Assembly (NCBI RefSeq): GCF_028649475.1
Contig: NZ_JAQSIP010000005.1
Coordinates: 62,001 to 126,000, forward strand
DNA length: 64,000 bases
Direction of reading: 5' to 3'
DNA from: Curvibacter cyanobacteriorum
Lineage (GTDB): Bacteria > Pseudomonadota > Gammaproteobacteria > Burkholderiales > Burkholderiaceae_C
Made by a program: the position numbers and the translations under genes. This document shows positions 26,992 to 35,045 of this stretch, piece after piece (positions within the stretch are counted from its first letter, which is position 1; each line of letters opens with the position of its first letter). Under the pieces are notes generated by a model. That model was not told the DNA's origin, did not search any database, and worked only from the letters and a program-made list of their open reading frames with translations.

Positions 26992-27522
26992 TCAACGTGA
27001 CAGCCGCTCGGCTGGGTCCCGCACCTGTTGGTACACCACCCGGCGCAACACGCCGTCGGGGTCCAGGTGCAGGTAGGCGTAAAAGGCCTCGTTCAGGTCG
27101 AGGAACTGGTAGACCCAGACCTGACCCTCAAAACGGGCCACCCGGTCGATCCGGGCCGGGGCCCCATAGGCCAGGCGCAGGTCGTCGGCCCGGGTCTGCC
27201 CCAGCTGCAACTCGGCATCGAGGCGCTGCTTGCGCAGCGGCTGGTCGACGCGCTGCAGCCGACCCTGCGCATCGAGGTCGAGGTTGTAGACCGCGGTACC
27301 GGCCGGCAGGTACGAGTACTGCAGGCGTTCACCCGAGGGCAGGGGGTAGCGGGCCGTCGGTGGGCCCAGGCGCGCCAGCAACTCGGCGCGGGTCGAGCCC
27401 AGGGGCTGCGCCGAGGGGAAATTGAACACCGGCGAACCGGCACAGGCCGCCAACAGACCGGCCAGCACCACGGTCGCGGCGAGGCGTCCGGTGCGGGCCG
27501 GTGCGGCGGCGCGGGCCCTCAT
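26992..27522 (-). CDS. BamE/SmpA-like outer membrane lipoprotein
   Basis: This 176-residue protein has a lipobox L-L-A-A-C27 and then a tandem of SmpA/BamE-like modules: a first unit with [17 protein letters not shown] near 38-54 and a second with [16 protein letters not shown]. Each ends in a strand pair read as W-V-Y-Q-F or L-Q-Y-S-Y. It is probably an outer-membrane lipoprotein of unknown partner. The start overlaps the def stop by ATGA. Insertion between def and fmt is typical of this bacterial group to my knowledge. It is not the canonical BamE gene by context. Confidence 0.7.
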   Translation of the reverse strand: MRARAAAPARTGRLAATVVLAGLLAACAGSPVFNFPSAQPLGSTRAELLARLGPPTARYPLPSGERLQYSYLPAGTAVYNLDLDAQGRLQRVDQPLRKQRLDAELQLGQTRADDLRLAYGAPARIDRVARFEGQVWVYQFLDLNEAFYAYLHLDPDGVLRRVVYQQVRDPAERLSR

Positions 27523-28028
27523 GCGCGGGCCTCGCGCTGGGCCTTGACCAGCTTGGTCTTGATGCGGTTGCGCTTGAGCGGCGACAGGTACTCGACAAAC
27601 ACCTTGCCCATCAAGTGGTCCATCTCGTGCTGGATGCACACCGCCAGCAGGCCGTCGGCGCTGATCTCGCGCGACTCGCCCTGGGCGTCCAGGGCCTTGA
27701 CGCGCACCGCGTCGGCGCGCTCGACACCGTCGTAGATGCCCGGCACCGAGAGGCAGCCTTCCTCGTTGAGGTGGCGCTCGGGGCTGGACCAGACGATCTC
27801 GGGGTTGATCAGCACCAGGGGCTGGTCGTGGTCCTCGGACACGTCGATGACGATCAGGCGTTCGTGGTAGTCGACCTGGGTCGCGGCCAGGCCGATGCCC
27901 TTGGCGTCGTACATGGTCTCGAACATGTCTTGGATGCGCGTTTGAAGGCGCTCGTCAAAAACCGTGACGGGCTTGGCCACCTTGGTCAGGCGGGGGTCGG
28001 GATAGCAGAGAATGGGTAAAAGAGCCAT
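27519..28028 (-). CDS. def: peptide deformylase
   Basis: This 169-residue metalloenzyme removes the N-formyl group from nascent proteins. All three motifs are complete: G44-I-G-L-A-A-T-Q51, E90-G-C92-L-S with the metal Cys, and Q-H134-E-M-D-H138. Its stop overlaps the lipoprotein start (ATGA), and fmt follows on the same strand. It is divergent from the LysM gene across 169 bases. Confidence 0.97.
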   Translation of the reverse strand: MALLPILCYPDPRLTKVAKPVTVFDERLQTRIQDMFETMYDAKGIGLAATQVDYHERLIVIDVSEDHDQPLVLINPEIVWSSPERHLNEEGCLSVPGIYDGVERADAVRVKALDAQGESREISADGLLAVCIQHEMDHLMGKVFVEYLSPLKRNRIKTKLVKAQREARA

Positions 28029-28197
28029 GGCGTTTCGCAGCAGTTGTCGCTATTTTCGCCACTTTTGTCTTGGACGGCTGAGGCGCACCGATTTTTCATT
28101 GCCCAATCAAGGGCTTGGGCGCAAAATCTGAGCCGATTTGTGACGATTCCGCCGGGTTGACGCCCACCTTCGAAGGCGGATCCCGGGAGCGACAGGA

Positions 28198-29484
28198 ATG
28201 CCAAACCAACTCAAGCAAGCAGCGGTGCAAGGCCAGCGGCGGCGGATGACCTTCTCCGCCCTGTCGCTGCTGGGCCTGATGAGCACGCCCGGCTGGGCCC
28301 AACGCTACCCCATCACGGCCGACCAAAAAGCCACCGCCGAGCGCGTGGCCCAGAACGGCGTGCCGGTCAGCGAACTGGCCGCCAACGCCCCCGACAGCTA
28401 CACCGTCAAGCCCGGCGACACCCTGTGGGGCATTTCGGGCCTGTACCTCACCAAGCCCTGGCGCTGGCCCGAACTGTGGGGCATGAACCGCCAGGACGTC
28501 AGCAACCCCCACCTGATCTACCCCGGTCAGACCCTCTACCTGATCCGCCAGGGTGGCCTGGCACGCCTGAGCCTGCGCAACGGCGACAGCAGCGAGATCC
28601 CCACCGTCAAGGTGGTGCCCCGCACCCGCACCGAGGCGCTGTCGGCCAATGCCCTGCCCACGCTGCGCACCCAGCTGATCGAGCCCTTCCTGGCCGAACC
28701 CGTGGTGGTCGACGAACGCACCCTGCTCGAGGCCCCGCACATCGTGGCGGGCCAGGACGACCGCGTGCTGATCAGCCGCGGTGACCGCGCCTATGCGCGC
28801 GGCGAAGCCAACACCCCGCTGGTGATTGGCCCCGGCCTGCCGCGCGACTTCCGCGTCTTCCGCAGCGCCAAACCGATCAAGAACCCGAACAACGGCGAGA
28901 TCCTCGGCTACGAAGCCCAGTACCTGGGCCGGGCCCGGCTGGAGCGCAGCGAAACCACCCAGGCCGCACCCGAGACCAGCCCGCCGATGCGGCCGTTCCC
29001 GGAGAGCCGGGTCAGTGACCAAGGCTACCCCGCCGACGCCCCCCAGCCCGTGCCCGGCGATGTGGTGCCCGCGACCATCGACATCGTGTCGATCAAGGAA
29101 GAAATCCGCGCCGGTGACCGCCTGTTGCCCGAGCCCCCGCGCCAGCTGGTGAACTACGTGCCGCGTGCCCCCGAAGTCCCGATCCAGGGCGGGCGCATTG
29201 CCTCGGTCTACGGCAGCGCCGTGGCCAACGCCGCACAGAACCAGGTGGTGGCCATCAACCTGGGCCGGCGCGACGGCATCGAGTCCGGCCATGTGCTGGC
29301 GATCCTGACCGAAGGCGCGCGCATGATCGACAAAACCGACGACCAGCGCACCCGCATCAAGCTGCCCGACGAGCGCAACGGCCTGCTGATGGTGTTCCGC
29401 ACCTTCGACCGCGTGTCTTACGCGCTGATCCTCGAGATCAAACAGGCGGTGCGCGTGGGCGACCGCCTGATCCACCCGCTCTGA
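28198..29484 (+). CDS. LysM peptidoglycan-binding protein
   Basis: This 428-residue exported protein has a signal peptide ending near residue 34 (G-W-A) and a LysM domain at about 68-116 (S-Y-T-V-K-P-G-D-T-L-W-G-I-S through Y-P-G-Q-T-L-Y-L-I). A long C-terminal region without a recognised catalytic domain follows, with Y-G-S-A-V-A-N-A-A-Q-N-Q-V and G-R-R-D-G-I-E-S-G-H-V-L segments that look like beta-rich repeats. It probably binds peptidoglycan in the periplasm. Position between divergent def and dprA is a recurrent arrangement in Burkholderiales. Its exact function is unknown. Confidence 0.85.
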   Translation: MPNQLKQAAVQGQRRRMTFSALSLLGLMSTPGWAQRYPITADQKATAERVAQNGVPVSELAANAPDSYTVKPGDTLWGISGLYLTKPWRWPELWGMNRQDVSNPHLIYPGQTLYLIRQGGLARLSLRNGDSSEIPTVKVVPRTRTEALSANALPTLRTQLIEPFLAEPVVVDERTLLEAPHIVAGQDDRVLISRGDRAYARGEANTPLVIGPGLPRDFRVFRSAKPIKNPNNGEILGYEAQYLGRARLERSETTQAAPETSPPMRPFPESRVSDQGYPADAPQPVPGDVVPATIDIVSIKEEIRAGDRLLPEPPRQLVNYVPRAPEVPIQGGRIASVYGSAVANAAQNQVVAINLGRRDGIESGHVLAILTEGARMIDKTDDQRTRIKLPDERNGLLMVFRTFDRVSYALILEIKQAVRVGDRLIHPL

Positions 29485-29526
29485 GGGTTGCCCATGCCGG
29501 CGCCCCGCCATCCCCGACGAGGCTGA

Positions 29527-30693
29527 ATGAGCCCGCCCCCGCCCGGCCGCGATGAACTCACGGCCTGGCTGCGGCTCAGCCTGGTGCCGGGGCTCGGCCA
29601 ACTCAGCGCCTGTCGTTTGCTGCGTGCCTTCGGTCCGCCTGAGGGCCTGTTTGAACAACCCACCGCCGCGTTGGCGCCCTGGCTCAGCCCCAGCCAGATC
29701 CAGGCCCTGCGCCGCCCGCCCACCGGCCTGGCCGAGCTGCTGGCACGCACCGTCCGCTGGCTGGACGAGCCCACCCCCGGCCTGCGCCACCAGGTCGTGA
29801 GCCTGGCCGACGCCGCCTACCCACCGGCCTTGCTGCAACTGGAAGACCCGCCGCTGCTGGTCTACCTGATCGACGCCGCGCCCGAGGCCACCCCCACCAC
29901 CCCCACCACCGCGGGCGCACCGTGGTCGCGCTGTGCCAACGCACTCGCCATGGTCGGCAGCCGGGTGGCCAGCCCCCAGGGCCTGGAAACCGCCCACGCC
30001 TTTGCCCAGGCGCTGGCCGAACGCGGGGTGACCATCGTCTCGGGGCTGGCGCTGGGCATCGACGGTGCCGCGCACCAGGGGGCCCTGGCCGCGCACGGGC
30101 CGGCCGCGTGTTGCCCCACGCTGGCCGTGGTGGGCACCGGGCTGGACCGCGTCTACCCACGCCAGCACCAGGCCCTGGCCCATGCGGTGGCCCGGCGCGG
30201 CCTGCTGCTCAGCGAGTACCCCTTGGGCACGCCGCCCTTGCCGGGCAACTTCCCCAAACGCAACCGACTGATCGCGGCCTTGTCCCAGGGCACGCTGGTG
30301 GTCGAGGCCGCGCTGGCCTCGGGCTCGCTGGTCACCGCGCGGCTGGCGGCCGAGCAGGGCAAGGAGGTGTTTGCGATCCCGGGCTCGATCCACGCCCCGC
30401 AGGCGCGCGGCTGCCACGCGCTGATCCGGCAAGGCGCCAAACTGGTCGAAACCCTCGACGACATCCTCGAAGAGTTGGCGTTTGAACTGCCAACGCCCCC
30501 CCTCGACACCGCACCGGGGGCCCCCACCACCGCGCCGCCGCCGCCCCCGAAACCCAAGCCCGCCGCGCGCCCTCCAAGCACGCGGGTCCGCGCGCAGGCC
30601 CAGGCCCCGTCAGCGCCACCGGCCCGATCCGAAGGGGCCGCGCCTGAGCCGCCCCCCATCACCCAAGCCCCCCCACCGCACCGCCGGCCATGA
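29527..30693 (+). CDS. dprA: DNA-processing protein DprA lacking its winged-helix domain
   Basis: DprA loads RecA onto incoming ssDNA in natural transformation. The 388-residue product has the N-terminal helical domain (about 8-80) and the extended Rossmann fold with A-M-V-G144-S-R, V-S-G-L-A-L-G-I-D-G-A-A-H at 171-183 and F-P-K-R-N-R. After about residue 325 it runs into a Pro/Ala-rich tail of about 65 residues and stops. The C-terminal winged helix expected in proteobacterial DprA is instead encoded in the next frame, starting at 30690 with an ATGA overlap. Short C runs (C6 and C7) just before the stop could be the site of a frameshift, natural or a sequencing error. Confidence 0.9.
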   Translation: MSPPPPGRDELTAWLRLSLVPGLGQLSACRLLRAFGPPEGLFEQPTAALAPWLSPSQIQALRRPPTGLAELLARTVRWLDEPTPGLRHQVVSLADAAYPPALLQLEDPPLLVYLIDAAPEATPTTPTTAGAPWSRCANALAMVGSRVASPQGLETAHAFAQALAERGVTIVSGLALGIDGAAHQGALAAHGPAACCPTLAVVGTGLDRVYPRQHQALAHAVARRGLLLSEYPLGTPPLPGNFPKRNRLIAALSQGTLVVEAALASGSLVTARLAAEQGKEVFAIPGSIHAPQARGCHALIRQGAKLVETLDDILEELAFELPTPPLDTAPGAPTTAPPPPPKPKPAARPPSTRVRAQAQAPSAPPARSEGAAPEPPPITQAPPPHRRP

Positions 30694-30887
30694 CCACTGC
30701 CACCCCCGCCCCTCCGACCGACGCCTTGCTGACCGCCCTGGGCTACGAAGCCAGCTCACTGGACGCGCTGCAGGCCCGCACCGGCCTGCCCACGCCCCAA
30801 CTGCAGGCCGCCTTGCTGACGCTGGAACTCGCTGGCCAGGTGGCCCGGCTGCCGGGGGGGCTGTTCCAGCGCATCGGTCTGGCCTGA
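30690..30887 (+). CDS. detached DprA winged-helix domain
   Basis: This 65-residue frame matches the C-terminal winged-helix domain of DprA: L-L-T-A-L-G-Y-E then S-L-D-A-L-Q-A-R-T-G-L-P, Q-L-Q-A-A-L-L-T-L-E-L-A-G-Q-V and A-R-L-P-G-G-L-F-Q-R, with the wing and closing helix. It starts with ATG overlapping the dprA TGA. Its frame is closed by a stop at 30645-30647, so any fusion with dprA would need a -1 shift between about 30648 and 30690, a stretch with C-rich runs. Either the sequence has lost one base, or the domain is made as a separate small protein by coupled re-initiation. Confidence 0.75.
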   Translation: MTTATPAPPTDALLTALGYEASSLDALQARTGLPTPQLQAALLTLELAGQVARLPGGLFQRIGLA

Positions 30888-30923
30888 ACCGGTCGCCCCG
30901 GGCAAGTCGGCTATATTGCGCGG

Positions 30924-31418
30924 ATGATGGAAGTTCTGGTCTTTGTGTACGAAAACTATGGGCATGGCGACAACTGCCCTGAGCTCAAACAACTGGGCGA
31001 CAAGCTGAATTCGGAGGGGTTTGACGAGTCCGACATTGAACAGGCCCTGGACTGGCTGGAGGGCCTGCAAGAGGCCGCCGCCACCTTGCGCCGCCAGCGC
31101 CCCGCGGCCAACGCGCCGCACCCCCACGCCCTGCTCGCGCCGCAAGCCACCAGCCTGCGCGCCTACACCCCGCACGAGCTCGATCACCTGGGGGCCGAAG
31201 GCCTGGGCTTCATTCACTTCCTGCAGTCGGTGGGGGCCTTGCCCCCGGCGCTGCACGAGGTGGTGATGGAACACGCGGTCGCCACCTCGGGGCGGCCGCT
31301 CAGCCTGGAGGCCCTGAAGGTCATCATCCTGATGGTGTTCTGGCAGTTCAACCACCAGCCCAATGCGCTGGTGCTCGACGAGTTGTGCAGCGCCCGCGGC
31401 GAGCGCACCCTGCACTGA
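30924..31418 (+). CDS. smg: Smg family protein (DUF494)
   Basis: This 164-residue protein of the Smg/DUF494 family is of unknown molecular function and conserved next to dprA in beta- and gammaproteobacteria. The family start V-L-V-F-V-Y-E-N-Y and the C-terminal L-K-V-I-I-L-M-V-F-W-Q-F-N segment are clear. Start ATG 30924 or the adjacent ATG 30927. It follows the detached winged-helix frame by 36 bases. A convergent DUF1631 gene lies beyond a 140-base GC-rich gap with no obvious terminator. Confidence 0.92.
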   Translation: MMEVLVFVYENYGHGDNCPELKQLGDKLNSEGFDESDIEQALDWLEGLQEAAATLRRQRPAANAPHPHALLAPQATSLRAYTPHELDHLGAEGLGFIHFLQSVGALPPALHEVVMEHAVATSGRPLSLEALKVIILMVFWQFNHQPNALVLDELCSARGERTLH

Positions 31419-31558
31419 CCGGGGGGCGGGCGCGGCCAGAGCGCCGATCACCCCCCTTCACAGCCCCGTCACCCCCAACAACCCCCCACCACAACCTGCG
31501 GTGCCCGGCGTTCAACGTCGGCGCAGGCCAAGGCGCCGCGACCTGCCACCGCCTCGAC

Positions 31559-33988
31559 TCAGTTGAGCAGGCGTTCGGGGTTGGCGTCGAGCTTGGCCAG
31601 GGCCTCGCGCGTGGCGCGCAGCGTCAGGGTTTCCTCTTCCTGCGGTACCAGCAGGCCAGCCTGCAGGTAAGCCGCCAGGCGGCGCAGCTGGATCAGGTAA
31701 CTGCCGCCGTCGAGCGAGGCGAACAGGTGCAGCTGGCGGCGGTCGCTGCGCCAGGCGTACTGGACCTGGGTGGTCGACCCGTTGTGGTCCAGGGTGAACC
31801 ACAGGCCTGGCTGCAGTTCGAGCGCCCAGGCCAGCATGTCTTCACTGGGCTGGCTGCCGCCACCGGCCACCACGGTGAGCGAGGTGGAGTCCACGCCCAG
31901 CATGACCTCGAGGCTTTCAGCGTCCAGCGGCAGCTCGTCCAGGCCCTCTTCGGTGACATAGTCTTCGAGGTGGGTCAGGCGTTTGGCCATGGCGTCGATC
32001 GTGGCCTGCGGGATGGCCTCGGTCTTGGACAGGAAGGCATCGGCCAGCGTCTCGCTGAGGATCTTGATGTGCGCTTCTTGCGCACTGCCGTTCACGCCCA
32101 GCAGGCTCAGCCCCTGGCGCAGGCGCTGCAGCAGCATGGGCAGGTCGTGGATCACGCGGGCGCGGTCGGCGCGGTTGGGCTTGGCACTGGCCGCCCACAC
32201 CAGGTCGGCAGCGGTTTTCTTGAACAGCACCGTGGTGTCGTGCTGCGGCCCGCTGCGCACCGCCGACAGGGCCAGCACCTCGGACCACACCTTGAACAGG
32301 AAGTCGCGCACCTCGTCGCGCACCGGCATGTCCTTGAGCATGTTGCGCAGCTCGATGGTGTACTGGATGCCCAGCGCTTCTTTTTGCTCCACCTGCTGGG
32401 CCACCGACACCAGGCGCGAGGTCTTGCTCTTTTCGGTCAGGAAGCGGTCCAGGAAGCGCTGAAACTCGTCATGCACCAGCTGGAACACGCGGCGCCCGGT
32501 CTCCGGGTACTGCTCGATCACCTGCACCACGCGGCGGATCTCTGCTTCCAGCGCCGAGTCCGCGATGGCGTTGTCGTCAAAGCCCAGCACACAGGAGCCC
32601 ATGCGGTCGATCAGCAGGCGCGCCGGGTGGCTGAGGTTCTCAAAGAACTCCGGCTCGGCCAGCGCCACGCGCAGCACCGGCACCTGCAGGCGCGCAAACC
32701 AGACCCGGATGGTGGGCGGCAGGCGCTCCTCGGACAGGATGCTCTGGAACATCAGCGCCACGATCTCGATCGTGGCTTTCTCGGCCGGGTTGGCGGTCTT
32801 CTTTTTGAGTTCGGCTGACTTCTCACGCACGGCCCCCACCGCCGCCGCGACGCCCGCCGCCGAGGCGTCGAGCACCAGCACCCCCGACAGCGGCGCGCCG
32901 TCCTGGCGCTGGTGCTGCAAGGGGGCGGCGGCCAGGGCCTGGGCCAAGGCCTCGCTGGCCGGGGCCGAAAACTGCAAGCCACTCAGGCCCAAACCACCGG
33001 CCACGCCGGTCGGCGTGCCGGCGGCGATCGGGGCACCGCCCGACAAGCCAGCGCGTGCCGAAGGCGACGCCACCGGGCTGCGCACGGTGCTGTCGCCCGC
33101 CAGGCTGCCCCCCACCTCGCCCACCGAACGCAACAGCAAACGCTGCAACTGCCCGATCAGGCCATGGGCACGGGCGCGGGCGCGCAACAGGGGGGTGGTG
33201 GCGGTGAGCAGTCGGGTGTCCTCGGCCCGCGCACTGCGGCTGCTGAGGCCCGAACGGGTGGATGCCAGGTCTTGCCCGGTGGACTGCAGCGTGGCCGACT
33301 GGGAGCCGCTGTCAAAGCCCAGCGAGGAGGGCGCTCGCTTGACGCGGGCGCGCAGGTCATCGTTGGCCACCACACCGCGCTGCGTGAGCCAGTCGCTGGC
33401 GCCGCGGTAGGCCTCGCGCAACTGGGCCGCCATCAGGCCCTTGAGGCGCTCAAACAGGACCAGCAGGCTGTCGCGCGACAGCTCGCACTGCACCCACTGC
33501 TCGACCAGCAGCTGGGTCAGGGTCTCCACCCGCAGCACATCGTTGGCGGGCAGGTCCTCACCCGCCTGCAACTCCTGCAAGCGGCCGCGCAGCTCACCCC
33601 ATTCGAGGGCCACGCGCTCGGACAGGGCCGAGGCCATGCGCGAGGACATGATCTTGTTCTCGACCACGTCGTCACCCACCAGCTCCAGGCTCAGCACATC
33701 GAGCTGGCCGGCGCGGGGCGCCGGGCTCGCGGCGGCGGGCTTCAGGGCCCCCTGCCAGGCGTGGCGCAACTGGGTCAGAAACACGCCGCGCTTCTGCTGC
33801 CAGGCCAGCCAGGCGTCGCGGTGCGCCTGCATTTCGCGTGCGGTGCCGGTCTGGGAGGCCAGCGCCAGCATTTGGGTGTCGCTGGCTTCGGCCAGCGCGG
33901 GCAGGCCCTTGAGCAGCACATCGACAAAACGCTGACGCACCTGCAGCCCCAGTTCATGGGGCGGCGTGGGGGCAGCGTAAGTGGCCAT
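31559..33988 (-). CDS. DUF1631 domain-containing protein
   Basis: This 809-residue cytoplasmic protein, without signal peptide or membrane segments, matches the DUF1631 family. An N-terminal helical region (about 1-230) contains V-D-V-L-L-K-G-L-P-A-L, then comes a Ser/Ala/Gly-rich low-complexity stretch (about 250-370) and a long helical C-terminal part (about 380-805). In proteobacteria the family is often linked to c-di-GMP-related PilZ-like regulation in annotations, but I see no R-x-x-x-R / D-x-S-x-x-G motif that would support it here. No operon partner: it is convergent with smg and starts 29 bases after the secF stop. Confidence 0.78.
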   Translation of the reverse strand: MATYAAPTPPHELGLQVRQRFVDVLLKGLPALAEASDTQMLALASQTGTAREMQAHRDAWLAWQQKRGVFLTQLRHAWQGALKPAAASPAPRAGQLDVLSLELVGDDVVENKIMSSRMASALSERVALEWGELRGRLQELQAGEDLPANDVLRVETLTQLLVEQWVQCELSRDSLLVLFERLKGLMAAQLREAYRGASDWLTQRGVVANDDLRARVKRAPSSLGFDSGSQSATLQSTGQDLASTRSGLSSRSARAEDTRLLTATTPLLRARARAHGLIGQLQRLLLRSVGEVGGSLAGDSTVRSPVASPSARAGLSGGAPIAAGTPTGVAGGLGLSGLQFSAPASEALAQALAAAPLQHQRQDGAPLSGVLVLDASAAGVAAAVGAVREKSAELKKKTANPAEKATIEIVALMFQSILSEERLPPTIRVWFARLQVPVLRVALAEPEFFENLSHPARLLIDRMGSCVLGFDDNAIADSALEAEIRRVVQVIEQYPETGRRVFQLVHDEFQRFLDRFLTEKSKTSRLVSVAQQVEQKEALGIQYTIELRNMLKDMPVRDEVRDFLFKVWSEVLALSAVRSGPQHDTTVLFKKTAADLVWAASAKPNRADRARVIHDLPMLLQRLRQGLSLLGVNGSAQEAHIKILSETLADAFLSKTEAIPQATIDAMAKRLTHLEDYVTEEGLDELPLDAESLEVMLGVDSTSLTVVAGGGSQPSEDMLAWALELQPGLWFTLDHNGSTTQVQYAWRSDRRQLHLFASLDGGSYLIQLRRLAAYLQAGLLVPQEEETLTLRATREALAKLDANPERLLN

Positions 33989-34017
33989 GGGGGCTCAGCA
34001 GCAGGTCAGCGTGACGC

Positions 34018-34971
34018 TCAGACGGTGGCCCCGGCGTTGGGGTCGGAGGGGTCTTCGTCCTTGCGCACCGGGCCCTTGACCAGGTCTTCGCGCTGGATGC
34101 CGAGCCACATCGCGATCGCCGCGGCCACGAAGACCGAGGAGTAGATGCCGAACAAAATGCCGATGGTCAGGGCCATGGCGAAATAATGCAGCGTCTGGCC
34201 CCCAAACAGCAACATGGACAACACCATGATCTGGGTCGAACCGTGGGTGATGATGGTGCGGCTGATGGTGGAGGTGATCGCGTTGTCGATGATCTCGACC
34301 GTGTTCATCTTGCGGAAGCGGCGGAAGTTTTCGCGGATCCGGTCAAAGATCACCACCGATTCGTTCACCGAGTAGCCCAGCACGGCCAGGATCGCCGCCA
34401 GCACAGCGAGCGAGAACTCCCACTGGAAGAAGGCAAAGAAGCCCAGGATGATGATCACGTCGTGCAGGTTGGCGATGATGGCGGCGACCGCGAACTTCCA
34501 TTCAAAACGGATCGCCAAGTACACCATGATGCCCAGCACCACCACCCCGAGGGCCTTCAGGCCGTCGTGGGCCAGTTCTTCACCGACCTGGGGACCGACA
34601 AACTCGGTGCGGCGCAGCGTGGCCTCGGCGTCGAGTGCCTTGAGGGCGCCCATCACCTGCTCGCTTTGCTGCGCCGAGCTGACCCCTTTTTGCGCCGGCA
34701 GGCGGATCATCACGTCCTTGGAGCTGCCGAAGTTCTGCACCTGCACATCGCTGAAGCCCAGGCCCGCGACCGAGGTCCGCACCTTCTCGAGTTCGGCCGC
34801 CTGCGCGTAGCTGACGTGCATCACCGTGCCGCCCGTGAACTCCACCGACAGGTGCAGGCCGCGCGTGAGCAGGAAGAACACCGCTGCAGCAAAGGTGAGA
34901 AAGGAAATCACATTGAACACCAGCGCGTTCTTCATGAACGGGATGTCTTTGCGGATCTTGAAAAATTCCAT
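34018..34971 (-). CDS. secF: protein translocase subunit SecF
   Basis: SecF (317 residues) forms the SecDF accessory complex that uses the proton gradient to pull exported proteins through SecYEG. It shows TM1 at about 17-37, the periplasmic P4 domain with the strand E-F-T-G-G-T, five C-terminal helices and the family motif G-Y-S-V-N-E-S-V-V-I-F-D-R-I-R-E near 197-212. It follows secD by 74 bases in the yajC-secD-secF order. Confidence 0.97.
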   Translation of the reverse strand: MEFFKIRKDIPFMKNALVFNVISFLTFAAAVFFLLTRGLHLSVEFTGGTVMHVSYAQAAELEKVRTSVAGLGFSDVQVQNFGSSKDVMIRLPAQKGVSSAQQSEQVMGALKALDAEATLRRTEFVGPQVGEELAHDGLKALGVVVLGIMVYLAIRFEWKFAVAAIIANLHDVIIILGFFAFFQWEFSLAVLAAILAVLGYSVNESVVIFDRIRENFRRFRKMNTVEIIDNAITSTISRTIITHGSTQIMVLSMLLFGGQTLHYFAMALTIGILFGIYSSVFVAAAIAMWLGIQREDLVKGPVRKDEDPSDPNAGATV

Positions 34972-35045
34972 CGCTTTGTCCTTGCTAGGCCGCGCCCCCC
35001 GGGGGCGTCGACCAGATTCAGTCTGCCAGTTTCAGTCGCGCCGCG

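Noticed and set aside
28029-28197. Possible riboswitch between def and the LysM gene
   Set aside because: Some short repeats (CCGATTT) but no conserved aptamer pattern that I recognise; most likely only two divergent promoters.
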